44,541 nt of DNA from a virus. The position numbers and the translations under genes were made by a program. Below are positions 1 through 7,085 of this stretch, piece after piece. How positions within the stretch are numbered: the stretch's first letter is position 1; the number at the start of each line of letters is the position of its first letter. The notes under the pieces are model-generated. The model was given only the letters and a program-made list of their open reading frames with translations. It made no database searches and was not told where the DNA came from. The stretch covers positions 1-44,541 of IMG/VR virus record IMGVR_UViG_3300010399_000015. One strand, written 5' to 3'.

Positions 1-123
1 ATCGGGCGCACCGGCAAGACCCACAAAACTGCGGAGATGATCCTCGAGTGGTTCCGCGGGGATCCCAATCGCCTCAAGTGGACCGCGGCCTCGATCGCCA
101 AGGAGTTCCATTGCTCCGTCGGG
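1..123. repeat. Terminal direct repeat, left copy (circular assembly overlap or DTR)
   Basis: Bases 1-123 are identical to 44419-44541, the last bases of the window. Reading across the joint keeps the terminase small-subunit frame open, so the molecule closes into a circle of 44,418 bp. The repeat lies inside the 5' part of that gene. It can be an assembler overlap of a circularly permuted genome or a genuine short terminal repeat; the sequence alone does not decide. Confidence 0.97.
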
Positions 124-588
124 CTCGTCCACAAGGTCAAACGCATCTACGACCCCAACCTTCCGACCCGTTCCTACACCTCGCGCAAGCCCCTCGTCCG
201 GCGTGGGAAAGCCGCAAAGTTCTCCCCTCCTCCCTCGGCCGAGCCAACTGTCCCTGAAGTCGCAGCCATCGTCGAAGACCAGACGATGACCATCGACGAC
301 AAGCGCACCTTTCTAAAGAAACTCGCCGAGAATCCCGAGGTGCGAGACGAAGCTAAGATCTCCGCCATCCGCACCCTTCACATGATCGACGAGTCGGCCG
401 GCAAGTCGAAGGAACTGGGGCCGGGGAAGCCCCTGACCTTCGAGGATACCGTCCACCGTCTCTACCTTCTGATAACCGCGTGTGGTCCCGATGTGGCGAG
501 AGAAGCCGTCCGTCTAGCCAAGAAGGAGTGGGAAATTGCCGGCAGCCTTAAAGCTCCCAAAGCCGAAGAGCCCCCCGCAACCGTTTGA
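1..588 (+). CDS. terS: Terminase small subunit, probable (5' end lies across the circular joint)
   Basis: About 198 residues when read from TTG 44410 across the joint; an internal ATG lies at 37. The N-terminal third contains a helix-turn-helix-like stretch (TAASIAKEFHCSVGLVHKVK, from codon 25 after the joint), as expected for DNA recognition by a small terminase. The rest is charged and helical. It lies three genes upstream of the large terminase in the same direction. The TTG start overlaps the stop of the preceding 63-residue gene (TTGA), which suggests coupled translation; the ATG at 37 has a GGAG only one base away, so it is a poor start. The assignment rests on position plus the HTH, not on a recognised family signature. 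Confidence 0.6.
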   Translation: MGRTGKTHKTAEMILEWFRGDPNRLKWTAASIAKEFHCSVGLVHKVKRIYDPNLPTRSYTSRKPLVRRGKAAKFSPPPSAEPTVPEVAAIVEDQTMTIDDKRTFLKKLAENPEVRDEAKISAIRTLHMIDESAGKSKELGPGKPLTFEDTVHRLYLLITACGPDVAREAVRLAKKEWEIAGSLKAPKAEEPPATV

Positions 589-814
589 GGTCGAGTGGAT
601 CGACGCGGCGGTCTACACGGGCGACATTCCCCAATCGGGCATGGCGACCATGCGAACAGTCGGTTATTACTTCGCCGCGGACCGGAAGCTTGTCTGGCTG
701 GCGAGCGATTACGACCCCCTTGACCGCGAGCTCCGGACTAAGCACGTCATCCCCAAGGTCCATATCGTCCGCATGACTCCACTCTCGTCCGAGCCCACTG
801 GAGATTCCAAATGA
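536..814 (+). CDS. Hypothetical protein, 92 aa
   Basis: TTG start with a well-placed AAGGAG about 8 nt upstream; the first 53 nt overlap the 3' end of the terminase small-subunit gene in another frame. The stop overlaps the next ATG as ATGA. The protein has a strand-rich core (VEWIDAA, RTVGYYFAADRKLVWLASDYD, IPKVHIVRM) without catalytic motifs I recognise. It resembles short soluble proteins of phage packaging operons, but no function can be assigned. Confidence 0.7.
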   Translation: MPAALKLPKPKSPPQPFEVEWIDAAVYTGDIPQSGMATMRTVGYYFAADRKLVWLASDYDPLDRELRTKHVIPKVHIVRMTPLSSEPTGDSK

Positions 815-1026
815 CCATCAAACCGAAACTGTCAGAAGAACTCGACGAACCGACCATGAAGGTCATCATCTGCAAGTCTAAGGGAGCTTCCATGCAGGGG
901 AACTGTTCTCGGTGTATGGCCCCTCTAGACGGCACCCACTACGACCACCTGCGGGACAACGACCGAATTTGCCAAGTCTGTAAACTTCTCCACATCCCTC
1001 GCCAATGGCGCGAGAGCAATCCTTAA
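811..1026 (+). CDS. Small zinc-ribbon protein, 71 aa
   Basis: The start ATG overlaps the previous stop by 4 nt (ATGA). The C-terminal half has two CxxC pairs, CSRC and CQVC, about 25 residues apart, a likely structural zinc site. It lies directly before the large terminase gene with a 3-nt gap. It may be a DNA- or protein-binding accessory of packaging, but its role is unknown. Confidence 0.72.
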   Translation: MTIKPKLSEELDEPTMKVIICKSKGASMQGNCSRCMAPLDGTHYDHLRDNDRICQVCKLLHIPRQWRESNP

Positions 1027-1029
1027 GCC

Positions 1030-2751
1030 TTGGCCGAGCAAAGTGTGGAATGGAACCTCGACGCCGAGCGCGAGCTCTGGCGAGACATCTGTGCCAAGAA
1101 CTTCTGGTGGTTTCTCCGAATCGGCTGGGGGGTGGAATGGTACATGAAGGAGCATCCCAATGACGCGTGGCTCACCAATCGTCTCCACAAGCCCATCGCC
1201 GACTGGCTCCAGGGCAGGGTCGAGGAATGGGAGGGGCGGCGAGCCCAAGGGATTAAGAAACGAACTAAGGTTGCCCTCATTATTCCCCGTTCCTTTGGAA
1301 AAACTGTTATTGGCACCAAGGCTCTTTCGCTGTGGGCGCAACTTCGGAATCCCAATATCGCATCCTTTATTGGCTCTGAGACTGCTACTAAGGCCATCGA
1401 TTTCCTTCACCCGATCAAACTCGTCATGGATGCTACAGATCCCAATGCCTGGTTCTCCTGGCTCTATGGGAGCTGGTATGACCCTACACGTCCTTGGACC
1501 GCCACCAAACTCGTTCACGGCGCGAGACGAAGCATGGCGCGTTCAGAAGCGAGCTTCGACACCTGGGCCGTTGAAGGAGGCATAACTGGTGACCATCCCG
1601 ATTGGGGAGTCTTCGACGATCCTCTCTCCGAGGAAAAGATCAAAGAGTCGGGCAGCTGGATCTTCGCCGTCAACCTGTCCCTTGCTGCCCTCCGCCCTGC
1701 GTTTAGGACCGACTCTTTCTTCATGCTTTCCCTTACACGATACCGAGATGGTGATGTTGTTGGCACCTACCTACCACTGGAGGGTGTACGGACTTGGACT
1801 GGAATGCCTTCGCCGAACGGTCAGTTCGATTGCAAGCCGGATGGAGAGTGGGATGTTTACTTCCTACAGGCTCTTGATGTCGATGGGCAGTCGATCTTCC
1901 CCGAGATCTGGCCGACGGAGGAGTTAAAGAAGTACGAAGAGACCCGTCCGGTCGAATTCTCGGCGCAGATGATGAATGAACCCGGGAGTGGCGAGCACAT
2001 GGCGTTGACGAGCGAGCAAGTTGCCCAGATGTGGGTCGAGCCCGAGGACGTTCAGAGAAACCTCATTCTGACCATCCACCTCGATACCGCATTCAAAACG
2101 CCCGAGCGAAAAGGAAAGGGGGACGAATCTGTCATCCAATGCTGGGGGCATGACGCCAAAGGCAGCGGGGATGTCTATTACCTCGAGGGGTACGGAAGCG
2201 ATCGCTGGCGAATCGAGGATTTCACCGATGAGCTCATCAAGCTCGTCCAGCGCAGGAAGCGGGAGCTATACCGGATCCGGTGCATTACCGACGAACGTGA
2301 GATGGGTGGGAAATCCGGTGCCTGGCTTAACTGGCTTCAATCCGCGTTTCACGGGGCGGGCCTTGTTCTGCCGCCAATCATACAACTCAATCGTACCCGC
2401 TCCCGTAAACATATCCGAATTCAGGAGGCTGCTGGCTTCTGGGTTGATGGACATGTACGCCTGGTTAGGGGGGCACCCGGCGTTCAAAAGCTCATTGCTC
2501 AAATGGTGCGGGCTGGAATCAGCTCCCATGACGACTGGAGCGATGCGGCTGCTGATGTCTTTGCCCCAGATGTATACCAACCCATGCTTAACCCCTCTCT
2601 CAGTCGAGAAGACGAAGGCGGCTGGCCTGCCCAGCCTGGAGACGAAATCCTAGGAAGGAGACTGTCTGACAATGCCGCTCGAGAACTCTACGACCTCTCC
2701 CTTGGTGAATGGGTTACCTCTTGGGAGCTCGACGACAATCACTCCAGTTAG
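1030..2751 (+). CDS. terL: Terminase large subunit (ATPase/nuclease)
   Basis: The packaging motor ATPase and headful nuclease, 573 residues from a TTG start. The Walker A-type loop PRSFGKT is at residues 86-92 and a Walker B-like VFDD near 195. The C-terminal RNase H-like nuclease shows acidic residues in TIHLDTAFK (about 354), the region near TDERE, and the DDWSDAAADVF stretch (about 502). Length and motif order are normal for large terminases. The start has only a weak upstream purine stretch; GTG at 1045 is an alternative. The last 80 nt overlap the following exonuclease gene in a different frame. It docks on the portal encoded at 3930. Confidence 0.95.
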   Translation: MAEQSVEWNLDAERELWRDICAKNFWWFLRIGWGVEWYMKEHPNDAWLTNRLHKPIADWLQGRVEEWEGRRAQGIKKRTKVALIIPRSFGKTVIGTKALSLWAQLRNPNIASFIGSETATKAIDFLHPIKLVMDATDPNAWFSWLYGSWYDPTRPWTATKLVHGARRSMARSEASFDTWAVEGGITGDHPDWGVFDDPLSEEKIKESGSWIFAVNLSLAALRPAFRTDSFFMLSLTRYRDGDVVGTYLPLEGVRTWTGMPSPNGQFDCKPDGEWDVYFLQALDVDGQSIFPEIWPTEELKKYEETRPVEFSAQMMNEPGSGEHMALTSEQVAQMWVEPEDVQRNLILTIHLDTAFKTPERKGKGDESVIQCWGHDAKGSGDVYYLEGYGSDRWRIEDFTDELIKLVQRRKRELYRIRCITDEREMGGKSGAWLNWLQSAFHGAGLVLPPIIQLNRTRSRKHIRIQEAAGFWVDGHVRLVRGAPGVQKLIAQMVRAGISSHDDWSDAAADVFAPDVYQPMLNPSLSREDEGGWPAQPGDEILGRRLSDNAARELYDLSLGEWVTSWELDDNHSS

Positions 2752-3424
2752 CCACGCAAGATTCTGGACCGATATCTACGACGATCATGGTAATCTCGTC
2801 CCAGCGGTCCCCGAGACGAAAGACAACCAACCACTGTCTGCCCTCCACCCGAAGGCGTCAGAGGGACCGCATACCCTCTATTTCGACCTAGAAATCTCCA
2901 AGAGCCTCGACGAATGCGGGGGGTCTTGGGACCGCGTTCGGCGCGAAGGAGGGGTTAGTGTCCTCTGCATCTGGGATGAACGAGAAAATCGTCCCTATTT
3001 CTATGATTCCTCTACCCTCGACCGCGCTGCCGAACACCTCTGCATGGCCGATCTGGTGGTTAGTTTCAATGGGCGATGGTTCGATGTACCTCTTATCGAG
3101 AACCATCTCGCACGAAGCCTGCCCATTAAAGAGCATCTGGATCTATTCGTCCTCGTTAAATCGGCTCTCGCCCGAGAAAATAAATCTTGGAAAGGTCATG
3201 GTCTCGACGCTCTGGCGAGTGGGACTATCGGCCGAGGAAAGATCGGCAGCGGGGCGGGTGCCCCAGGGCTGGCAAAGGATGGACGATGGGCCGAGCTCTT
3301 CTCCTATTGTCTAGAAGACGTTTTGTTGACTCGTTCGTTAGGGCATTTTATCCAAGAGAACAGTTTTGTCATAGACCGAGATGGCGATAAGCTTGCTTTA
3401 GATGTCCCAGAATGGTTCAAATAA
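2672..3424 (+). CDS. DnaQ-like (DEDDy) 3'-5' exonuclease / RNase H-like nuclease
   Basis: 250 residues. The exonuclease motifs are in order: FDLEIS with Asp72/Glu74 (Exo I), SFNGRWFD with Asp138 (Exo II) and YCLEDV with Tyr212/Asp216 (Exo III, DEDDy type). It resembles stand-alone YprB-type RNase H-like domains rather than a polymerase proofreading domain. The ATG is preceded by GGAG 11 nt upstream and lies 80 nt inside the end of terL; the first ~65 residues are low-complexity and may be non-catalytic. Its place between terL and portal is unusual and suggests a role at packaging or DNA-end trimming, which is inference. Confidence 0.8.
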   Translation: MPLENSTTSPLVNGLPLGSSTTITPVSHARFWTDIYDDHGNLVPAVPETKDNQPLSALHPKASEGPHTLYFDLEISKSLDECGGSWDRVRREGGVSVLCIWDERENRPYFYDSSTLDRAAEHLCMADLVVSFNGRWFDVPLIENHLARSLPIKEHLDLFVLVKSALARENKSWKGHGLDALASGTIGRGKIGSGAGAPGLAKDGRWAELFSYCLEDVLLTRSLGHFIQENSFVIDRDGDKLALDVPEWFK

Positions 3425-3427
3425 CCC

Positions 3428-3970
3428 ATGAAGACGCCCGAACAAAAGCGTCTTTATATGAAAAAATGGTGGGAGAAGAATGGAGAACGAATAAAGAGAC
3501 AACAAAAGCTTGATCGTAAGAAAAACCCCGAAAAATGGCGCGCAGTCTACCAAAGTCGGAAGAAATACTTCCAAGAATGGTTCAAGAAGAAGTACAAAGA
3601 TCCTGAGTGGCGGAAAAAGCGGTTTGCTTGCGCTGTAAAATGGGGGAGGGAGAACAAAAATCCAGAAAAAACTAAGCACTATACCCTAAAAAGTCGCTAT
3701 AATATAACTCTAGAAGAACATACGGCGATGTGGAACGCCCAAAAGGGAAAATGCGCAATTTGTGGCAAAAATTCTCCCAGAATGGGCTTGGATCATGACC
3801 ATGCGACCGGAAAGGCACGAGAAATCCTGTGCCACTTTTGTAATGTTGGGTTGGGGTTCTTCAAGGATCGCCCAGAATTGCTAAAAAGGGCGATTTCATA
3901 CCTAGCGAAACACGCAAAGAGGGCCAAGGATGGCTCAAATCGAAACAGTTGTCAAAGAAAAGCCTCCTGA
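3428..3970 (+). CDS. Recombination endonuclease VII-like HNH nuclease (likely mobile)
   Basis: 180 residues. The N-terminal ~90 residues are Lys/Arg/Trp-rich and helical, typical of DNA-binding tails. Then comes the Endonuclease VII signature: CAICGK, LDHDHATGKARE and LCHFCNVGLGFFKD, with two CxxC pairs holding zinc and the DHDH metal site. Base composition is visibly more A-rich than neighbouring genes. The last 41 nt overlap the portal gene, whose ATG is at 3930. EndoVII-fold proteins resolve branched DNA in T4, but members sitting among packaging genes in many phages look like free-standing homing endonucleases; both readings are possible. Confidence 0.9.
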   Translation: MKTPEQKRLYMKKWWEKNGERIKRQQKLDRKKNPEKWRAVYQSRKKYFQEWFKKKYKDPEWRKKRFACAVKWGRENKNPEKTKHYTLKSRYNITLEEHTAMWNAQKGKCAICGKNSPRMGLDHDHATGKAREILCHFCNVGLGFFKDRPELLKRAISYLAKHAKRAKDGSNRNSCQRKAS

Positions 3971-5834
3971 AGCCTTCCGGTTGCAGATCATTCAGCTCGT
4001 CAACGAGCGGAAGACCCTTTCTGAGCGTTATCACGAGGGCTATCGCCGGCAGATGCCCGAGCTTTATGGGCTCTACCGCGGCACGCAGCTCGGCAAAAAG
4101 ACACCGTTCAAGAACTCGGTCCACATCCCCCTCATTATCTCCGTCATCCAGTCGGATGTCGCCCGCAAAACCCAAACCTCCTTCGGCGCATGGCCCATTG
4201 TCAATTTCGTAGGCTACGGCCCCGACGACGCGCCGATCGCTCGCAAGCGCGAGGCGCTCATCCATGCCCAGATGAAGGATTGCGACTCCTTCCAGAAAGC
4301 CTATCGCTTCTTCCTGTGCGCGGATCTCTACGGAACGGCCATCGCCCGCTGGGGCTGGACCCACCGCGAGCAAGAAATGATGATCTCGCAGCAGGTGCAA
4401 CTGCCTGTGTCGGGCGCGAGCACAACTATCAATCAACGACAGAATATCGTCACCTTCGATGGCCCCGATTGGGAAGTTATCGATGGGCTCGACTTCTTCC
4501 CGCAGCCGGGGTGCCGAGATATTCCCTCGATGAGTTGGGTGATCGAGCGGGAGTACATGGATTTGGACGAGGTTCGAGCCCTTGCTCAGCCGGACGAGGA
4601 TGGTCGGGTTGTCTTCGATCCGGACGAGGTTGCCCGCATGGAACGCGAAGGCATCGGAGCTGCCAAGGTCATGGACGACTGGAAAACTTGGCGTTCCCAA
4701 GGGTATGACCTCCTCGAAGACGGGGCCAGGTGGTCTGAGAAATATGCCCGTCCCATTGAGCTCCTCCATATGTGGGGACGCATTCCTTCAGAGCTTGCTT
4801 CCGATGGGGTGGTCGATCGAGTCATTACCGTTGCTAACGGCCAATTCAAACTTCGTAACCGTCCGATACCTTTCTGGTCCGGGCTCAAGCCATATGGCTC
4901 CTATAGTCCGATGCCCGATCCTCATTACTTCTTTGCTGCCGGAAAAGCTGAGATCTCCGCAAAACTTCAGGTCATTGCGAATCGCTTCACCAACCAGCAA
5001 CTTGACGCCCTGGACATTTTCATCGACCCTGCGTTCTTCTACAACTCCAACGCCCAGATCAACACCCGAAACCTCCTAATCCGCCCCGGCAAGTTCATCC
5101 CGCTTCAAGGCAACCCTGCGGATGCCGTCCAGCCCATCGTCCCGAATCTCCAGGGCGTGCAGATGGGCGGGCAGATGACCCAGATGATCTGGAACTGGAT
5201 GCAGCAGGGCACGGGCATCATCGAGGACACCGTTCAAGGCGGCCCTGGCTCGCGCCAGACTGCGCGGGAGTACATCGGCCGAGCCGAAGCAGTTGCCACT
5301 CGGTTGATGCTTGAGAGTCGGCTGTTTGAGGAGGGCTTCCTCGAGCCCCTTGCCAACCAGTTCGTCGATCTCAACCGTCAGTTCTTGACCGAGGGCAGGG
5401 AAGTTTTCGTCCTCGGCCCTAACGCAACCACAGATCCGGTTACCGGCCTGCCCGTTCCCGAATCCTCGAGGCAAACGATCACGGGATGGGACCTAGTTCC
5501 CAACTACGAAGCGCGAGCGGTCGGAGCCACGACACGGCTCGGGCGGGCCGCCAGGCAGCAGAACCTCACGTTCCTTCTCCAAGCGGCGGGCGCGAACCCC
5601 ATATCGGCCGCGGCGGTGAATTGGATCAACTTCTTCCGCCAGGTCTTCCGCGAGTTTGAGATCGACAACGTGAACGAGCTCATCCAAACCCAGCCCGAGA
5701 TGGAGAAGACCCTTCAACAGTCGGGCGCAAAGGGCGGGCGAGCAGACCAAGTTCCCGAAGTGAGTGGAACGCCGAACGGGATGAACGAGCTCGCAAACTT
5801 CTTGGGCCAAGGAACGGGGGCAGGGATTGGATAA
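3930..5834 (+). CDS. Portal protein
   Basis: 634 residues. The dodecameric head vertex channel through which DNA is packaged and ejected. Recognised from position directly after the terminase block, length, and the portal-like wing/stem organisation: an early helical part, long aromatic-rich middle (DGLDFFPQPGCRDIPSMSWV), then the QGGPGSRQTAREY and ATRLMLESRLFEEGF helices that form the stem/crown in podoviral portals. The ATG follows AAGG and overlaps the upstream nuclease gene. The next gene starts inside its last codons (TTGGATAA). Confidence 0.88.
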   Translation: MAQIETVVKEKPPEAFRLQIIQLVNERKTLSERYHEGYRRQMPELYGLYRGTQLGKKTPFKNSVHIPLIISVIQSDVARKTQTSFGAWPIVNFVGYGPDDAPIARKREALIHAQMKDCDSFQKAYRFFLCADLYGTAIARWGWTHREQEMMISQQVQLPVSGASTTINQRQNIVTFDGPDWEVIDGLDFFPQPGCRDIPSMSWVIEREYMDLDEVRALAQPDEDGRVVFDPDEVARMEREGIGAAKVMDDWKTWRSQGYDLLEDGARWSEKYARPIELLHMWGRIPSELASDGVVDRVITVANGQFKLRNRPIPFWSGLKPYGSYSPMPDPHYFFAAGKAEISAKLQVIANRFTNQQLDALDIFIDPAFFYNSNAQINTRNLLIRPGKFIPLQGNPADAVQPIVPNLQGVQMGGQMTQMIWNWMQQGTGIIEDTVQGGPGSRQTAREYIGRAEAVATRLMLESRLFEEGFLEPLANQFVDLNRQFLTEGREVFVLGPNATTDPVTGLPVPESSRQTITGWDLVPNYEARAVGATTRLGRAARQQNLTFLLQAAGANPISAAAVNWINFFRQVFREFEIDNVNELIQTQPEMEKTLQQSGAKGGRADQVPEVSGTPNGMNELANFLGQGTGAGIG

Positions 5835-6177
5835 AGCCCACAGTCTTCTCGCCAGCATAGTCGCACATCCGGGGTGGGAAGAACTTATGAAGCCTGTTAT
5901 CTCTGCGCGAGCTAAGGTATACTACGAGCAATTGCTTGACCCTTCTCAAACTCGGCAGTCGCAAATGTCAGACGACTTTATTCGGGGACAGATCCAAGCC
6001 CTTAAATGGGTAATCACGTACCCCGAGGAAGAGTTGAAGGCATACAGGGCTGCCGAGCAAGAGGAGGAAGCCGCTGTCAGGGAGATGGCGGAGGTAATTC
6101 CCCTATTCGGAGACGGACGACCCGACTCCGGAAACGGAGATACGCATGGACGCGGAACAGAAGGCGGAACTAGCTAA
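5827..6177 (+). CDS. Hypothetical protein between portal and scaffold, 116 aa
   Basis: TTG start overlapping the portal stop by 8 nt, with a purine-rich GGGGGCAGGGA upstream. Predicted mostly helical (WEELMKPVISARAKVYYEQLL, LKAYRAAEQEEEAAVREM), with an acidic coil and a Gly-rich disordered tail. The last 32 nt overlap the scaffold gene. The position matches small head-assembly or head-completion proteins, but no family was recognised. Confidence 0.68.
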   Translation: MDKAHSLLASIVAHPGWEELMKPVISARAKVYYEQLLDPSQTRQSQMSDDFIRGQIQALKWVITYPEEELKAYRAAEQEEEAAVREMAEVIPLFGDGRPDSGNGDTHGRGTEGGTS

Positions 6178-7072
6178 GACCAACGAAGTTTTCAGTCGGA
6201 TCGCCGCAGAGGCGTTCGAGAAGACTGGAGGCGACGTTTGGGGCACTGAGCCGCCGCCGGCAGAGCCCGAGAGCAGCCCACCTGCTCCGGAAGAAGCAGC
6301 CCCCGAAGCTGCAACCCCCACCGACCCCACTCCGACCGAGCCTACCTCGTCGAAGTCCCCGGTCTTTGGGAAGTATGGGTCCATCGAGGAAGCTGAGCGC
6401 GGCTACTTCGAGGCAGTTCGCATGGGCAACTTGGCGAAAGCCGAGGCTGACGCTGCCAAGATGCGACTCCAGATCATCGAGAAGACCGTCGGTGGCGGGC
6501 CTACCCCGCAGGCCGAAGAGGATCCTCTCGAGCAGATCGAGTCGTATGGCGTGCCGAAGGAGCTCATCGCAAAGGTGGTCGATTCCCGGTTCGAAGCCAA
6601 ATTCAACCAGAAATTCGGCCCCGCAATCCAGCGCATGGATGCTGACCAGAAGATCGTCGCCAAGTACCCCGAGTATCAGGCGGAGTTCAAGGCGATCGAT
6701 TCCTTCGTCGAAGCAACTCCCGACGTGCGCGAGCAAGTCGAGGAGCTGAATGCGGCGGGGAACTATCTGGCGGCCCGGCAGATTGCCTACCTCAATTGGA
6801 AGCTCGCGTCTGCACAGTCGGAGGCCGTGAAAGCGGCCGAGACGACTGCTGTTCGGAAAGAGGAAGCCAAGGAGGCTCGCATGGATGCGGGCGTCGGGAA
6901 GCCTCGCCGAGCAGATTCTCACACAACGCCCACAAAGGATCCTATGGACGCAGCCGAGAAAGCTCGGCTCATCAAGCTATACAAAGAGGGCCATACGACT
7001 CCTTATCTGCGGGCGATGTTGGACAGTCAGCTTCCTGCCAATTTCGACGACGTTTCAGCCCAACTGGGCTAG
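6146..7072 (+). CDS. Capsid scaffolding protein
   Basis: 308 residues, very acidic and Ala/Pro/Glu-rich in the first 75 residues, followed by long charged helices suited to coiled coils and a basic C-terminal end. It lies immediately before the major capsid gene, the normal scaffold place. GGAG 6 nt before ATG gives a good start. The protein would fill the procapsid and leave or be degraded on maturation; it carries no visible protease motif, so a separate prohead protease is not evident. Confidence 0.82.
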   Translation: MDAEQKAELAKTNEVFSRIAAEAFEKTGGDVWGTEPPPAEPESSPPAPEEAAPEAATPTDPTPTEPTSSKSPVFGKYGSIEEAERGYFEAVRMGNLAKAEADAAKMRLQIIEKTVGGGPTPQAEEDPLEQIESYGVPKELIAKVVDSRFEAKFNQKFGPAIQRMDADQKIVAKYPEYQAEFKAIDSFVEATPDVREQVEELNAAGNYLAARQIAYLNWKLASAQSEAVKAAETTAVRKEEAKEARMDAGVGKPRRADSHTTPTKDPMDAAEKARLIKLYKEGHTTPYLRAMLDSQLPANFDDVSAQLG

Positions 7073-7085
7073 GAGCCTTTCTTAG

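Noticed and set aside
3861-4769. 302-residue open frame on the minus strand
   Set aside because: Antisense to the portal gene; leucine/arginine shadow composition, no ribosome site, no motifs.
6170-6922. 250-residue minus-strand open frame
   Set aside because: Antisense to the scaffold gene and mirrors its codon bias.
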